Positions 43,720 to 54,895 of a stretch of DNA of 64,000 nucleotides are shown here, one piece after another. The position numbers were made by a program, and so were the translations under genes. Position 1 is the stretch's first letter. Every line of letters begins with the position of its first letter. Origin of the DNA: Pseudocercospora fijiensis CIRAD86. Lineage: Eukaryota > Ascomycota > Dothideomycetes > Mycosphaerellales > Mycosphaerellaceae. The notes beneath the pieces are model-generated. The model searched no databases, was not told the origin of the DNA, and was given only the letters and a program-made list of their open reading frames with translations. Location: contig NW_006921532.1 in NCBI RefSeq assembly GCF_000340215.1, positions 2,955,337-3,019,336 of the forward strand, written 5' to 3'.

Positions 43720-44786
43720 ATGTCTGCAACATCCAAAAGTCAGGATGTCAAAGCAATCCACTATCCGCTGTGGTTCGGCGGCAGCGCAAGCTGTTTGGCC
43801 GCCTGCGTGACGCATCCATTGGATCTTTGTAAGTTTTGATGGGCTTGCGTGTGAACCAACACAGAATGCTGACAGCTTTGCGTAGTGAAGGTATGCTTCG
43901 GAACGATCTCTGATATGCGACTTCAGCTAATATGTGCTTGGACAGGTCAGGCTGCAGATGCAAAAGAGCGATGGACCTAAGAAGGGCATGGTTGGCATGT
44001 TTACACATATTGTAAAGAGCGATGGTGTCCCGGGTCTCTACCGTGGAGTGAGAACGATCAACGATCGCTGATGCGACCTGGCATGAACTGATCGTATTGC
44101 TACAGCTCACAGCAGCGCTTTTGCGCCAGATCACCTACAGCACGACACGATTTGGAGTCTATGAAGAGCTGAAAAACAGGTTTGGCGGCGGCGGCGGCGG
44201 TGGCCAGCCATCCTTTGGTGCACTCGTAGCGATGGCCTCCACATCAGGCTTTCTAGGTGGTGTTGCAGGAAACCCAGCAGACATCCTGAACGTGCGAATG
44301 CAGAACGACGCAGCCCTTCCCGCAGCCGAGCGACGCAATTATAAACATGCCTTCGACGGCTTGTTCAGAATTATTCGCGAAGAAGGATTTCAAAGTCTCT
44401 TCCGAGGAGTATGGCCCAACAGCACGCGTGCAGTGCTCATGACAGCGTCGCAGCTGGCAAGTTACGATGTATTCAAGAGGCAGCTATTGGAGTTGACAAG
44501 TATGGGTGATACCTTGACAACCCACTTCACAGCTTCATTGATGTCTGGATTTGTCGCAACGACGGTCTGCAGTCCCGTCGATGTGATCAAGACCAGAGTC
44601 ATGGGCGCCAGCGCGAAAGAGAGTATAATAAGTTTGGTGACGAAGATCACTGCAAGTGAAGGCATAATGTGGGTATTCAAAGGTTGGGTCCCGAGTTTCA
44701 TTCGTCTGGGACCACATACGGTTGCCACCTTCCTCTTCTTGGAGCAGCACAAGAAGATTTATAGGAAGTACTATGGTTATGAATAG
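43720..44786 (+). CDS. dic1: Mitochondrial dicarboxylate carrier (DIC1-like)
   Basis: Inner-membrane carrier exchanging malate or succinate for phosphate. Exons are 43720-43828, 43886-43890 (5 nt), 43946-44047 and 44106-44786, with introns of 57, 55 and 58 bp, giving 298 residues. The 5-nt exon TGAAG is required: only with it does HPLDLLKVRLQMQ read in frame, and both its flanks are good splice sites. Three mitochondrial-carrier signatures are present, HPLDLLKVR, NPADILNVR and SPVDVIKTR, one per repeat. A poly-Gly run sits after KNRF near residue 93. Substrate specificity follows from overall similarity to Dic1 (NVRMQND, NYKHAFDG) and is inferred. It shares its upstream region with mitochondrial PheRS. 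Confidence 0.92.
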
Positions 44787-45450
44787 AGGAAGACGCGAGC
44801 GATCGAGCAAGAAACAGCGGCATTTCGGTCAGATGCGAGGAGTTTGGGAGTTGGTATAGAGGCATTCGACCGTTTGGTCTTCACAGCATGGCGCTGGGGT
44901 GATAGAGTGTATATATTACTTCGGACGTTTGACGCCCAGGCGAATGAAAGCCATGACGTGGTTGTATCTTTGCACTGATAGTAGTAAAACTATTCGGCCA
45001 GTGCTCGCAAGATGCTCCATACAAAGAATTTCAGTGCTTAGCAGGGCCACCGAAAGGAGAAGCCAACAGTTCTCATGATCTCTCCAGGACCAAACCCTTT
45101 GTATTCGAGAGCTCGACTTTCTGAAGGCCGCCTCGTACAGCTTGAGATCTATCGTCAATGCTTGACCTTTGAAGCCCTTTTCGGAATGTGGATACTATAG
45201 AGATATCTAGGCTTCCCAAGAGCCATTTGCACCAGACAGCTCCATTCGAGATCCCTGGTTTCCAGAGTCGCAAAGAGCATTCATCGCCTGGGACCCATAT
45301 CTGCTGTCGGAGCTGATTACCTGCTGACGGAGCTGATTACCTGATGAAGCACACCTGGCAACTCAACGTGAGCACATGATCTGGAAGTGTCGCAAACAGA
45401 ACGTAGGGGCCAGTCTTCCGACTTTCAAGGAGTCAATTACTGCCAGCATC
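44787..45450. other. Convergent intergenic region
   Basis: About 660 bp between the 3' ends of the carrier and RIX7 genes. It contains two nearly identical 18-bp copies of GACGGAGCTGATTACCTG type at about 45313-45350. No gene is visible. Confidence 0.5.
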
Positions 45451-47654
45451 CTACAGAATTTGCCTTGTGAACCTTCTCTGCAATTCACCTCTATACCTAG
45501 CTGCGTCGTGCACGGACCCTTTCACACGCTTCGCAGCATACTGGAAGTCGACCAGATCCAATTGTTTCGATCTTCGCTTGATAGCGCTCTGCACAGCCTC
45601 CTTGACCATGGCACCCAGATCAGCTCCCGAATACTCATGACACTCTTCTCGTACGAGTTGAGCGAGTTGTGGAGTAAATTCACAAGGCTTGTTGCGAACG
45701 ACGGCTCTAAGGATATCGACTCTCTCATCTGGACCTGGTAAATCGACGAAGAGGTGAGTGCCTAACCGACCAGGTCTGAGCATGGCACTGTCGATATGCT
45801 CTGGCCGATTAGTGGCTGCGATAACGTAGATTCCTGCTCGCTCGTTGAGTCCGTCCAGTTCAGTCAGAAGCGTGTTGACGACTCGCGACGAAGCTTCACT
45901 TCCGCCGTCCTCGCGTTTCGGTACCAAGGCGTCGAATTCGTCGAAGAAGATAACACAAGGTACACTGGATCGGGCTCTTTGGAATACTTTTCGTACTGCT
46001 GCCTCGCTTTCTCCGACGAATTTGTTGAGTAACTCGGGTCCTTTGATTGAGATGAAGTTTGCTTTGCTCTCCGCTGCGGCAGCCTTTGCTAGTAAGGTCT
46101 TGCCGCAGCCTGGAGGGCCCCAGAGAAGCACACCTGACGGAGCCGCTTCGCCAAAGTCATCGTATAATTCAGGGTGGGCGATAGGCTCCACGATTGCGGT
46201 CATAATCTCTTCGCGAACCGTCGCAAGGGCTCCAATATCCTTCCATGAAACATCTGGGATGGTCGCAAATCCCTCGCGTTTGCTTGAAGGAGTGATAACT
46301 GGTAGAACTGCTTGGAAATCTTCCATGGCGAGTTGCATCACTTCAAAGCCTTCAGGTCTTGGCAAGTTGGCGTCAGCACGAGCATTCAATCTTCGCACTC
46401 TGTCGACGGTCTGTCTCTCTGAGGCCCTGTATTGGACGTTCAGCTCCACGGCTTGGTTCTCATATGCGAGTCGAAGGCGCCTCATTTGATGCGCTCCAGC
46501 TTTGCCGACCAGATCGTGCAAATCAGCTCCAACAAAGCCTGCTGTCTGCTTGGCGAGCCTTGTGAAGTCGACGTCCGTAGCCAATTTCATCTTCCGTGTT
46601 TGAGTTTCCAGTATTCTTCTGCGCACCTGTTCATTGGGAACGCCGATATTGATTTCCGTTCCGAATCTACCACCCCTTCTGAGGGCCGGATCGATACTGT
46701 CTGGTCGGTTCGTTGCTGCGAGCACGATTACCGGCTTCTCGGTGTCGCGCTGCAACTCGTCCATGCTGACAAGCAGCTGTGCCACTATCCGCTTCTCCAT
46801 TTGACTCTGGCTTGACTCACGTTTTGGAGCGATCGCATCAATTTCGTCGATGAATATCAGACAGGGTGCGTTCTTTTTGGCCTCCTCGAAGCGCTCGCGA
46901 ATACCCTTTTCTGACTCGCCACTCATGCCGGATACGATAGCGGGACCCAAAATTTCGACGAATGGCACCCCCATTTCTGCAGCCATCGCTCGTACCAACA
47001 TCGTTTTACCACATCCTGGAGGCCCATGAAGCATAATGCCCTTCGGAAGCGGCAAATCGCTCTCGCGGTAGTCGTTGTGGTATTTGAAAGGCATGATGAG
47101 ATTGTCGGCTAATTGATCAATAACATCGTCCATGCCGCCTACGTCGTCGAATGAAATATCGGAAGGCGCGTCCATATTGATTTTCTCGACTTTCTGTCGC
47201 TTCGGCAGTGCCTCTCCATTTGGTCGACGCTTTCTCGAAGTATCGCCAACGGAAACCGACTGCTCAGTAGGTGCCTGTCCAGCGGAAGCGTTTTGCGGAG
47301 CGCCATTGCTCAAGTTCGCTCTCAAGCTCCGATTCATTATGTCGGCACCAAGATCGTTCTCCGGAATTGCGTCTTCAATTATAGTGTCGGAGTCGACCTC
47401 GTCGCCTTCGTTGGCCCCTATGAATTCGAGAACACGCTCCAATGAAGCCTGTAGGGTTTTCTTGGGCCTCCTTTTGAGTGCCGAATTGGAACGTTGCAGG
47501 GCCGTATACAGCGATACCACGTCTGGAGCCACACCATCGGCGAGGAACTTTTGTACAGCTATATTAATGTCGTTGTCTAGATCATTGTTAGCAGGCGACG
47601 TCGCTCCGCGGTGGATTGCTGGCTTGATGCACCGAGAGCTCCTTGTAGTCGCAT
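45451..47654 (-). CDS. rix7: Tandem AAA ATPase RIX7/NVL, ribosome biogenesis
   Basis: A nucleolar/nuclear hexameric ATPase that releases factors from pre-60S particles. Exons 47654-47633 (22 nt) and 47576-45451 flank a 56-bp intron with CTAAC branch and TCTAG acceptor, giving 715 residues. An open frame runs further upstream without an ATG, so this splice supplies the start and leads straight into the family's N-domain (SLYTALQRSNSALKRRPKK). A bipartite basic signal lies at 122-136 (RKRRP...KRQK). AAA domain 1 has Walker A GPPGCGKT (192-199) and Walker B IFIDEID (248-254). Domain 2 has Walker A (494-501) and IFFDEFD (550-556). Arginine-finger regions are present in both. All catalytic elements are intact. 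It is divergent from VPS20. Confidence 0.94.
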
Positions 47655-48036
47655 AGTTATACCCGCAGCGTAGAGCTGAATCCGAGAAATTTATATGGAG
47701 TCGACGTTTGTCATGAGTGATGGAGTCGTCGTCGTAAGGACCTTCGACGAAAAGAGCGATTCGATGCGACCGAAGTTGTGGCTCGAGGCCTGAAATCAAA
47801 GTGTGCTTCGGGAGATAGATGATTCTTCATCAAGGTTCGATGTTATCGTGGAAGTGGTTGAGTCGATTGGCAGGTGGAAGGTGCAGATTTTGGCAAGCAC
47901 TATCGACGGAGCTCGGGCCGGGCACATGGCGTTCCTGCCGCGTGCCAAGTCGCATGAGCCCAACTCGATCTCTTGACTTGCATGCCTGCAATAACGATGT
48001 CCGCGATATTGGTGCTCATCGCTCAACGTGTAGAAT
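47655..48036. promoter_or_regulatory. Shared divergent promoter region, RIX7 / VPS20
   Basis: 382 bp between divergent start codons. No factor site was identified. Confidence 0.4.
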
Positions 48037-48786
48037 ATGGGCAACTCGGGTAGCAAGAACAAGGTCTCGGATCAGGACAGGTGTGCGAACACGAGCAGCT
48101 AAGCATCTGCCTCCTTCATTGACTCCTACCAGAGCCATCCTCGATCTCAAGATCCAAAGAGATAAGCTACATCAGTACCAGAAACGAATCACGACGATCA
48201 CAAGTCGAGAGACTGAGATTGCGAAAGAATGTCTTCGATCTGGAAATAAGCAGAAAGCACTGCTTGCTTTGCGAAGGAAGAAATACCAGGAGTCTCTTCT
48301 TGCCAAAACAGATCAGCAGCTAGCACAATTGCAAGCACTTACGAGTGATGTGGAGTTCGCCTTAGTACAAAAAGATGTGCTGTTTGGACTTCAGCAGGGT
48401 ACAGCTGTGCTGAAAGAAATACACAAAGAGATGGGAGGCTTGGACAAAGTCGAGATGATCTTGGAAGAGAGTGCGGAGGCTCAAGCATATCAGAAGGTTG
48501 GATACAGCATTGATCAGAACAATGTCATTTCGCTGACAAGAAATAGGAAATCAACGATATGCTTGCTGGCAAGATGTCGAATGAGGATGAGGATGAAGTG
48601 GAGGATGAACTTGAAGCCATGGAGCAGGAAGCGCTCAGAGCACAAGGAGTACAAAACTTGCCTGACGCACCGAGAATTACCACTGGCGAGCTACCTGACG
48701 CTCCTCAAGAATCGCCGGCAGAGAAAATCAAGAGAAGGCGAGAAGAGAGAGCTGCGAGGCAGCAAAATGAAGCCATCGCTGCTTGA
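48037..48786 (+). CDS. vps20: ESCRT-III subunit VPS20 (CHMP6)
   Basis: Nucleates Snf7 polymerisation on endosomal membranes for multivesicular-body sorting. Exons are 48037-48080, 48133-48496 and 48547-48786, with introns of 52 and 50 bp, giving 215 residues. The start MGNSGSKNK carries the N-myristoylation site (Gly2) known for Vps20. The basic Snf7-domain helices follow (DRAILDLK, RDKLHQYQKRI, KALLALRRKKYQE). Then come the FALVQKDVLFGLQQG region and the acidic MSNEDEDEVEDELEAM hairpin. The C-terminal KIKRRREERAAR helix is a plausible regulatory tail. The second intron has the less common GTTGGA donor, but the splice is required by frame. Confidence 0.95.
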
Positions 48787-49084
48787 TACTTTCAACATAC
48801 GGGAGGAAACTTTTGGGCATGGCGTTGGTGATACCCACGACGCATTTCATGAGTATATAGGCGGCATATGCAAACATTGTATCCAATTTGCAGCATCAAG
48901 CAATTGCAATTCAATAATTCTCGTCCATCCCACCAAACCATGACCTCAGAGGCACGCACAGCAAACGCGGGGCACGCGACATTGATGAAGCCGCCTTCAC
49001 ATTTCTTCTCCATCAACATGTACACCACGACCAAACCAGAAGATCAGCTCCGGCTCGATCACACTCAAGACAGCACAGCACACA
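48787..49084. other. Short intergenic region
   Basis: About 300 bp between two plus-strand genes. It must carry the PITH gene promoter. No defined element is visible. Confidence 0.5.
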
Positions 49085-49771
49085 ATGTCTCACTGCCATG
49101 ACGAACACTCTCACCACGGCCATGACCACTCCGAAGGCGCATCCCACGACCACACGGACGATCTAACCCCAGCCCTGCAAAACCACATCTACTCCCAAAT
49201 CGACTTCAGCGCAGTCAACACCTTAAACGAATCGATCCCACGCTCCGGCTCCCAAATCCTCCAAAAGACCTGGACAGACCGCCTCTCGCCAACCCCCGAA
49301 CTCGTCTCGGACGCGGACGAACAATTGTTGATGCATGTCCCCTTCACAGCACAAATCCGTCTCCACTCCATCCTGATCCGAACCTCCACCACAGACTCCG
49401 CACCACTGACCTTGAAACTCTACGTAAACCGCGAAGGCCTCGACTTCTCCACCGCTTCAGATCTCGAACCGACGCAGAAATTGGAACTCAGTCAGACGAA
49501 CGATGTGCAAGAGATTCCGGTCAAGAGGGCGTTGTTTAATACTGTGAGGAGTTTGGACTTGTTTTTCGAGGAGAATTGGGGGAGGGGGGAAGAGGATGAG
49601 ACGAGGATAAGTTATCTGGGATTCAAGGGAGAGTGGATGAAATTGAGTCGCGAACCTGTGAACTTTTTGTATGAGGCGGCAGCTAATCCGTCGGACCATA
49701 CGCTTGCTTCTGGGGTGAAGGACTCGATGGGAAGCCATATTGGAGGTGCTGGAGGCAGGGATGGGATGTGA
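49085..49771 (+). CDS. PITH-domain protein
   Basis: Single exon, 228 residues. The N-terminal 27 residues are unusually His-rich (MSHCHDEHSHHGHDHSEG), a possible metal-binding tail. The PITH domain (about 28-195) is recognisable from INFS-type QIDFSAVNTLNES, then DEQLLMHVPFTAQIRLHSI, and from YLGFKGEWMKLSREPVNFLYEAAANPSDH near the end. PITH proteins associate with the 26S proteasome or with thioredoxin-like partners. This one lacks a thioredoxin domain and so matches the stand-alone type. Its precise role is not established. Confidence 0.9.
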   Translation: MSHCHDEHSHHGHDHSEGASHDHTDDLTPALQNHIYSQIDFSAVNTLNESIPRSGSQILQKTWTDRLSPTPELVSDADEQLLMHVPFTAQIRLHSILIRTSTTDSAPLTLKLYVNREGLDFSTASDLEPTQKLELSQTNDVQEIPVKRALFNTVRSLDLFFEENWGRGEEDETRISYLGFKGEWMKLSREPVNFLYEAAANPSDHTLASGVKDSMGSHIGGAGGRDGM

Positions 49772-50115
49772 GGGGCATCGACAGACAGGATGATATGATT
49801 CGAGAAGGGAATGAGGGAGATGACAAAAGGAAGTGCCATCTGTGAAGATAGAAAAGGGAACGAGAACCATTCGAGAGGTATGCATAACTTAGGTCCTGTG
49901 AGAGGAACGGTGCCTTCGGCCAACCGTTGATGTATTTCCCGTTGAAGTACTAAAATCTGCACCCACTAATGAAACTGTACAGGGTATCCCATTACATAAA
50001 AGAGAAGACCGAGAAGACTCGAACCGTGAGCCTTCCTTCACGCACAGCACAAACTGTGCCATCTAGAAGTTTTCCCATCTTCCACCTCCCCTCCGACCTT
50101 GGCGTGGCGATGTTC
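49772..50115. other. Convergent intergenic region
   Basis: About 340 bp between the 3' ends of the PITH and phosphatase genes. No gene is visible. Confidence 0.5.
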
Positions 50116-52543
50116 CTACCACCGCTCGCCTTGGCTCTTGTAAGCACCGGCTTCGAGAGCAGGGATACTAATACCATAACCCTCTGTCCGGCCTGATGGG
50201 TCACCAGACTTGACCTCAACGCGAATGGTAACGTCAAGACCGTGCAAGCCCGCGAGACCAGTCTTTTGCAGGCCTTGAGCAGCAGGATGCTGTGTGCCGG
50301 CTTGAATCTCACCCTTGTGGATCGGCTCGCGCATGTTCTTGGGGAGCTTGAAGTCGCTGTTATCGGCGGTATTGCCGACACCGTTCAGCTCTCCGTCAAC
50401 TGCTTGACCGCCGTTGACCGCGCCATTGACCGCGCCATTGACCGCGCCATTGACCGCGCCATTGACGGCACCAGCGGTTGCTGCACCATTCGTCTGGCTT
50501 CCTGCATGCGAATGAGATTCGGTGATGATCGCGTAGTTGCGGCTCGGCATGGTGGCGTGGTTGTTCTTGGCAGTCTTCGCAACGACGCCCTCCTCACCTT
50601 CGCCGGGGTTCTTATCAAACAGCTCAAGCAGAGTCTCGTCGGTCTCATGATCAAGATGGTGAATCTTGTTTCTCTTCGCCAACAGATTTGCCACGGCTTG
50701 TGGCGGTGGCTTGTTGGTGATGGCAGAACTGATAATGTTTGGCATGTATCGGTAATCACGCTCCGCGGGGATGTTCAATGACGGGTTGCTGTAGAATCGA
50801 CCAATTGCAGCCAGATGGACATCGCCACCAAGGATGGTGATGCGGACACTGTGCTTCTTGGCTACCTCCTGCAGTCGATGGATAAGAGCTTTTCGTTCCT
50901 TCTTGTGCTGATGTGCTGTATAGTGGTCGTCGAGGTCGTCGAGCAGATCAACGCCACCATCGAACTGGTTGAAGAGGCCGCCGGCTACACCGAAACGCTT
51001 GTTCAGGAACTTGATGGGACCAATGATAGGACTGTGAAGAAAAGTCAGTTTGAGTCGGGAGTATTACTCCATCATTGATGCAAGCATACCTCGAGAGAAT
51101 GTTTTCGAGCCACTGCAGTCGCGGGTAGGCGATGGGCACACCGAGCAGGAGGATCAAGTGCTTGATCGCACCATTCGATCTCGCCAGCTCGTCGCTAGTC
51201 CGCTTGAAGATAGCATCGTAAGTCTCCTCGTAGTTGATCTGGTGTCTTGTTCTTTCCGTCCGGGCATCAATGCCGACTAACGCAATACGCTTGCCCAGCT
51301 GGCAATAGATGTTGCGGCTTCGTTCTTCGACGTATGGGCCGGGTCTGCTTCCAATGATGAAGCTCGGATCTTCCGACTTCGGAACCATGACAAATGTATT
51401 TCGTAATTGCACTGCATCCGGGGAAGTAGTCTTGCCCGTCGTGTGTGTCGTTTGTGGCGCATCTGTGGTGTAGGTCGAAGGAGGTGGCGGAATGTGATGC
51501 TGGAAGAGAAGATAGTACTTGTGAGCAACACCTCCAATACCGCGAAACACGGAGGACTTCATGAAGTGGTCGGTATATGATCCAAAGCCGTCAATGATGT
51601 CGTGGTCGTCCCAGATGTTCAACTGGGGAATCTGCGCATTCGCGGTTGAGAATGGTTCGGTTTTATACCATTTGGCATAGTTCTTGAAGTAGTAATCGTC
51701 GCACTTGCTCCTCATATCTTCATTGAAGGGAAAGTCGCGACGCTTTCTTGGGTTGGAGATGTCAGTCCATGGACGCAGAGGACCGTCAACTCGGACACTG
51801 TCGTTATAGATCTGGTCGCCACCTCCAATCATAATATGCAATGGTTGCTGTTCATGCACACGCAAAACATCAGTCCACAGCACCGGACCAGTCCATGCAT
51901 TCAGATCGGTTCCAACACTGAAGCCGTTGCAGGAGTGGAACATGATACGCATGCTGTCATGTCGAGATGGGATAACGAAGCGCTTGGGCTTGTCGAGAGG
52001 AGCGCGATCGGTCTCAGAAATCATGCGAGGGATGAGATAGTCCCAAGCCGTCTCCTGCTCGAGGAAGGGCGCATCGATCAAGTAACGCCAGAATCCTTTC
52101 TTTGGGTCCTCGAACAGCCTCTCAGCATCGAAGGTACGCTCTTGTGGTGCGCCTGTGCCATTGACAGCCCCACTGGCAGCTCCCACTGGACCGGCGCAGC
52201 GCAGAGAAAGTGGTGCAGGCTTGTTTCCCGGGGTCGTCACGATCAGTACACTTCCGTGCCATGTCGGCTGATCTGAGAGCTCGTTGCTCATGTGCTTGTA
52301 GTTGATGAGAGGACCGCAAAGGACTTCCGTTTCTTCAGACGTACTGACTACCTGAGGTCCTGCGCCCATGCCGAATTCGTTTTGCGGGATTGGCTCGTGT
52401 GTCTCCGTCGGCGTCGCGACCTTGCGCCTGCTCCAAGCTCGGGAGGCATCGTGGCGATTCAGCGCAGCCTTGTCCTTCACTGCATCCACGGCAGCCTGAG
52501 CTCTTCCTGACTCGCTGGGATTGGTCTCGACTTGTGTGGCCAT
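50116..52543 (-). CDS. PhoD-like metallophosphatase
   Basis: Probable metal-dependent phosphoesterase of the fungal PhoD-like group. Exons 52543-51090 and 51031-50116 flank a 58-bp intron that splits a Ser codon, giving 789 residues. Metal-site motifs are visible: GGGDQIYND, NIWDDHDIIDGFGSY and ILGGDVHLAAIGRFYSNP. A Glu/Arg-rich helix (YTAHQHKKERKALIHRL) precedes the last motif. There is no signal peptide, so it is probably intracellular. The C-terminal third contains a tandem GAVN repeat encoded by a 12-bp minisatellite (50411-50470), flanked by low-complexity sequence, so its length may vary between strains. Substrate is unknown. Confidence 0.88.
50411..50470 (+). repeat. 12-bp minisatellite within the PhoD-like coding region
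   Basis: About five tandem copies of the unit CCATTGACCGCG, the first with one change. They encode a V-N-G-A repeat on the minus strand. Unit length is a multiple of three, so copy-number change keeps the frame. Confidence 0.9.
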
Positions 52544-53150
52544 CTCTCCCCGCCAATGTCCTGCTTAGCAAACCAAGGGAAGCCGATGTGACAAGGAACG
52601 GTCAATAGGTCGATGTCGATGCTGGCGCGAGGCTTGGTAGGGGTAGAGGTGTTGGTGAGGTGGTGTAGTGACAATTCGGCGTGGCGCGGCGAAGAGCGAA
52701 CGGCAGAGAGAGGCAAGTGAAGGAAAGGCAATGGTGTGGACGGTCGAGGTGCAGACTGGAGCAGCAGGCTGTCCTACCACGCAGGCCAAGGCTTGGCTAT
52801 GGGATTGCAGGTGGCTGAAGCGTGCAGTGGCTGGAAGACCGTGTGGGAACAGCTGATACGTCATGTCAGGAGCGAGAAAAGACAAGATTTCCAATGAGTT
52901 CTGATGTCTGATGCTGTATCCAACATTTCCCATGCGGGAAGCTGAGGAAGTTGGCGCTGCAACATCGGCCCGTCGTTCTAGTGCCAATGACGAGCAGTGA
53001 AATGTCATACTGCAGGTGTGCAGGTGGTATCCTTGCCTTCTCCTTCCTCAGGCACGCTCGCAGGCTTACACCAGCTGAGCCGAAGGTATGCACAGCAGGA
53101 GCACCGCACTCCTCCTCCTGCCACGGCCACGGCCACGGCCACGGCCACGG
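52544..53150. other. Intergenic region upstream of the phosphatase gene
   Basis: About 600 bp, no supported gene. It contains the phosphatase promoter and, at its right end, the CCACGG repeat. Confidence 0.45.
53121..53150. repeat. Microsatellite, five CCACGG units
   Basis: Perfect hexanucleotide array ending at the stop codon of the minus-strand gene at 53151. Length change here would not alter that protein. Confidence 0.85.
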
Positions 53151-54098
53151 CTACTGCTCGAAGCGCTCGTACTCCGCGAAGTTGATATGACTGTTGTCGA
53201 TCACCACGACTGCTGCGCGCATGGTGCCACTGCCCCGCTTGCCGCTCTTCTTCCCACCCTTCCCACATGCCCGGATCTTTTTCGCCGATTCCTTCTTCTC
53301 AATGCTCCCACCTTTTCCAGCTTTCTCGCACTGTGAAGCCTTCGCAGCGGCACGTCGCGCACATCGCTCCTCTCGAGCCTTCTCCTGGAGCTGGGCCTTG
53401 ATAAGCTGACGATGCGCAGGACGCCGAACGCGAGTCCTCTTTCTGGGAGCCTCTTCGATGTCTTCAACCACGGCAGCGACGTCTCTAGTCCGCTTTGCCT
53501 TTCCCGTGGGAGCTGCACGCTCATTGAACACATATTTATCGCGGCCAGCAAGCGAGATGGGACTATCCCCGCGACCACGACCACCAGACATGAAGTACCC
53601 ATCTGAGTCCGCCGTCCTGCCTCGGGGCTCTCTTGCTGAAGGCGCTGCTGAGCCGAACATACCCAGCCGCTGCTGATCCGATTTCGCCGTGTCGTACTCC
53701 TGCTCCGTCAAAGACCGCTTGCCGTTGACATTTGGAGCGATCTTGTACTGTGGCCGGTCGAGATACACGCTTTCGGAAATCTCAGAATCGTCGCTTTCTT
53801 CTGCGCATCGGTCAGCCGAAGGACAATTTCTATCGCAATATGAAAATCAAAATTGCTTACCAGGCTCGCTACTGCGGTCGACATGGCTCTGCCTTCCTGG
53901 AGTCTTACGACGATGCTGCTCGTCGCGCTGCACTTCGTCCTCGCTATCCGGCTCCGACTCGCACAGATCTTGCCGTCCTTCTGCACCCTCATCTGCATTG
54001 CGTCTGCCGTACGCATCCTCGTAATATCTCAATTTGCGCTGACGCTCTGCGAACATGCCTTGAGCCTTCTTCTCGGTAGGTGGTGGAGTCGGCAGCAT
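53151..54098 (-). CDS. Basic nuclear-type protein of unknown function
   Basis: Exons 54098-53861 and 53800-53151 flank a 60-bp intron (GTAAGC...CTGACCG...GCGCAG), giving 295 residues. The splice is well supported because it yields a continuous acidic EESDDSEISESVYLDRPQYKI junction. The N-terminus MLPTPPPTEKK is a motif seen in many fungal regulators. It is followed by a charged region, then highly basic stretches (KAKRTRDV, APRKRTRVRRPAHR, RCARRAAAK, GGKKSGKRG) and an ordered C-terminus AAVVVIDNSHINFAEYERFEQ. It looks disordered and nucleic-acid- or chromatin-associated. I do not recognise the family and give no function. Confidence 0.75.
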
Positions 54099-54549
54099 CG
54101 TGTTGCTGGTTGCTCGCAAGAATGCGGAATGGATGTGTTTGGCCGTGATGAGAAGCTATGAGTAGAAGCAAGTGGTGATCACGGTGAAGGAGTGATGAAT
54201 TTGAAGCTACTGATGAGAAAGCTACTGATGAGGCAGCTACTGATGAGGCAGCTACTAATGAGACATGAACAGCGACAATAGCAATTGCATGAGCAAGACG
54301 TGCGTAACGCATGCATGATCAGCGACAATAGCCACAACAACGCACATTACCGCATCTTACAAACAGAAATTCCACTCACAATGGCAACCACGAAGTCTCA
54401 AGACCTTGAGTTTTATGAAGGCGGTGTAGCATTGTACACGAGCATATGTCAACTAATCCTCGCTTCACTTCACTCCACTCCTGTTCCATGGTCTCCGAAA
54501 TCACATGCAACACCCATCTCATTCTGACATCCGCCTCCGACCCGACCGC
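54099..54549. other. Intergenic with a short tandem repeat
   Basis: About 450 bp. At 54206-54262 there are three to four degenerate 15-bp units of GCTACTGATGAGGCA type. The phrase AGCGACAATAGC recurs at about 54271 and 54321. No gene is visible. Confidence 0.5.
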
Positions 54550-54895
54550 TCATATCTTCGGCTTCCCACTCGACGAACTCTTAGCCCCCCGATCCTGATC
54601 TGTAGGCTCACTATCACTCGTCTCAGCCTTCAACGAGACAGGATCCCCAAGCGCACTAGGATTCTTCTTCAACTTCTCCTGAGCCTTCTGTTTCAAAGTG
54701 TCTCCGTCATTTCCCTTATTCGGTCTGTCCTGATCCGTAGGTTCGGTCTTCGAAGTCTCAGCTTTCAAAGAAACTGGATCGCCAAGTTGAGAGGGATTGT
54801 CTCTGGCGCTATCTTTCAGAGATTTGTACTTTGAAAGCAGCATCGGTTAGCTTATAGATTGGTCTTGATGGGGCATTATTTGAGCGTACCACCAT
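54550..54895 (-). CDS. Small hydrophilic protein with a duplicated LGDPVSLKAET motif
   Basis: 94 residues if spliced as 54895-54890 (ATGGTG) and 54828-54550. The 61-bp intron has GTACGC, a GCTAAC branch and TTTCAAAG. An unspliced alternative starts at 54843 (MLLSKYK) and differs only in the first residues. The protein contains two copies of N-P-S-x-L-G-D-P-V-S-L-K-A-E-T, each followed by EPTDQDR, about 40 residues apart. It is highly charged, lacks hydrophobic segments and is probably intrinsically disordered. I recall similar short fungal proteins but know no function. The motif may be stress-related, but nothing in the sequence shows that. Confidence 0.72.

Noticed and set aside
45845..46489. 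214-codon plus-strand open frame
   Set aside because: Antisense to the second AAA domain of RIX7, with no family features of its own.
53121..53150. CRISPR-like or regulatory repeat array
   Set aside because: A simple perfect CCACGG microsatellite with no spacers, in a eukaryotic genome.
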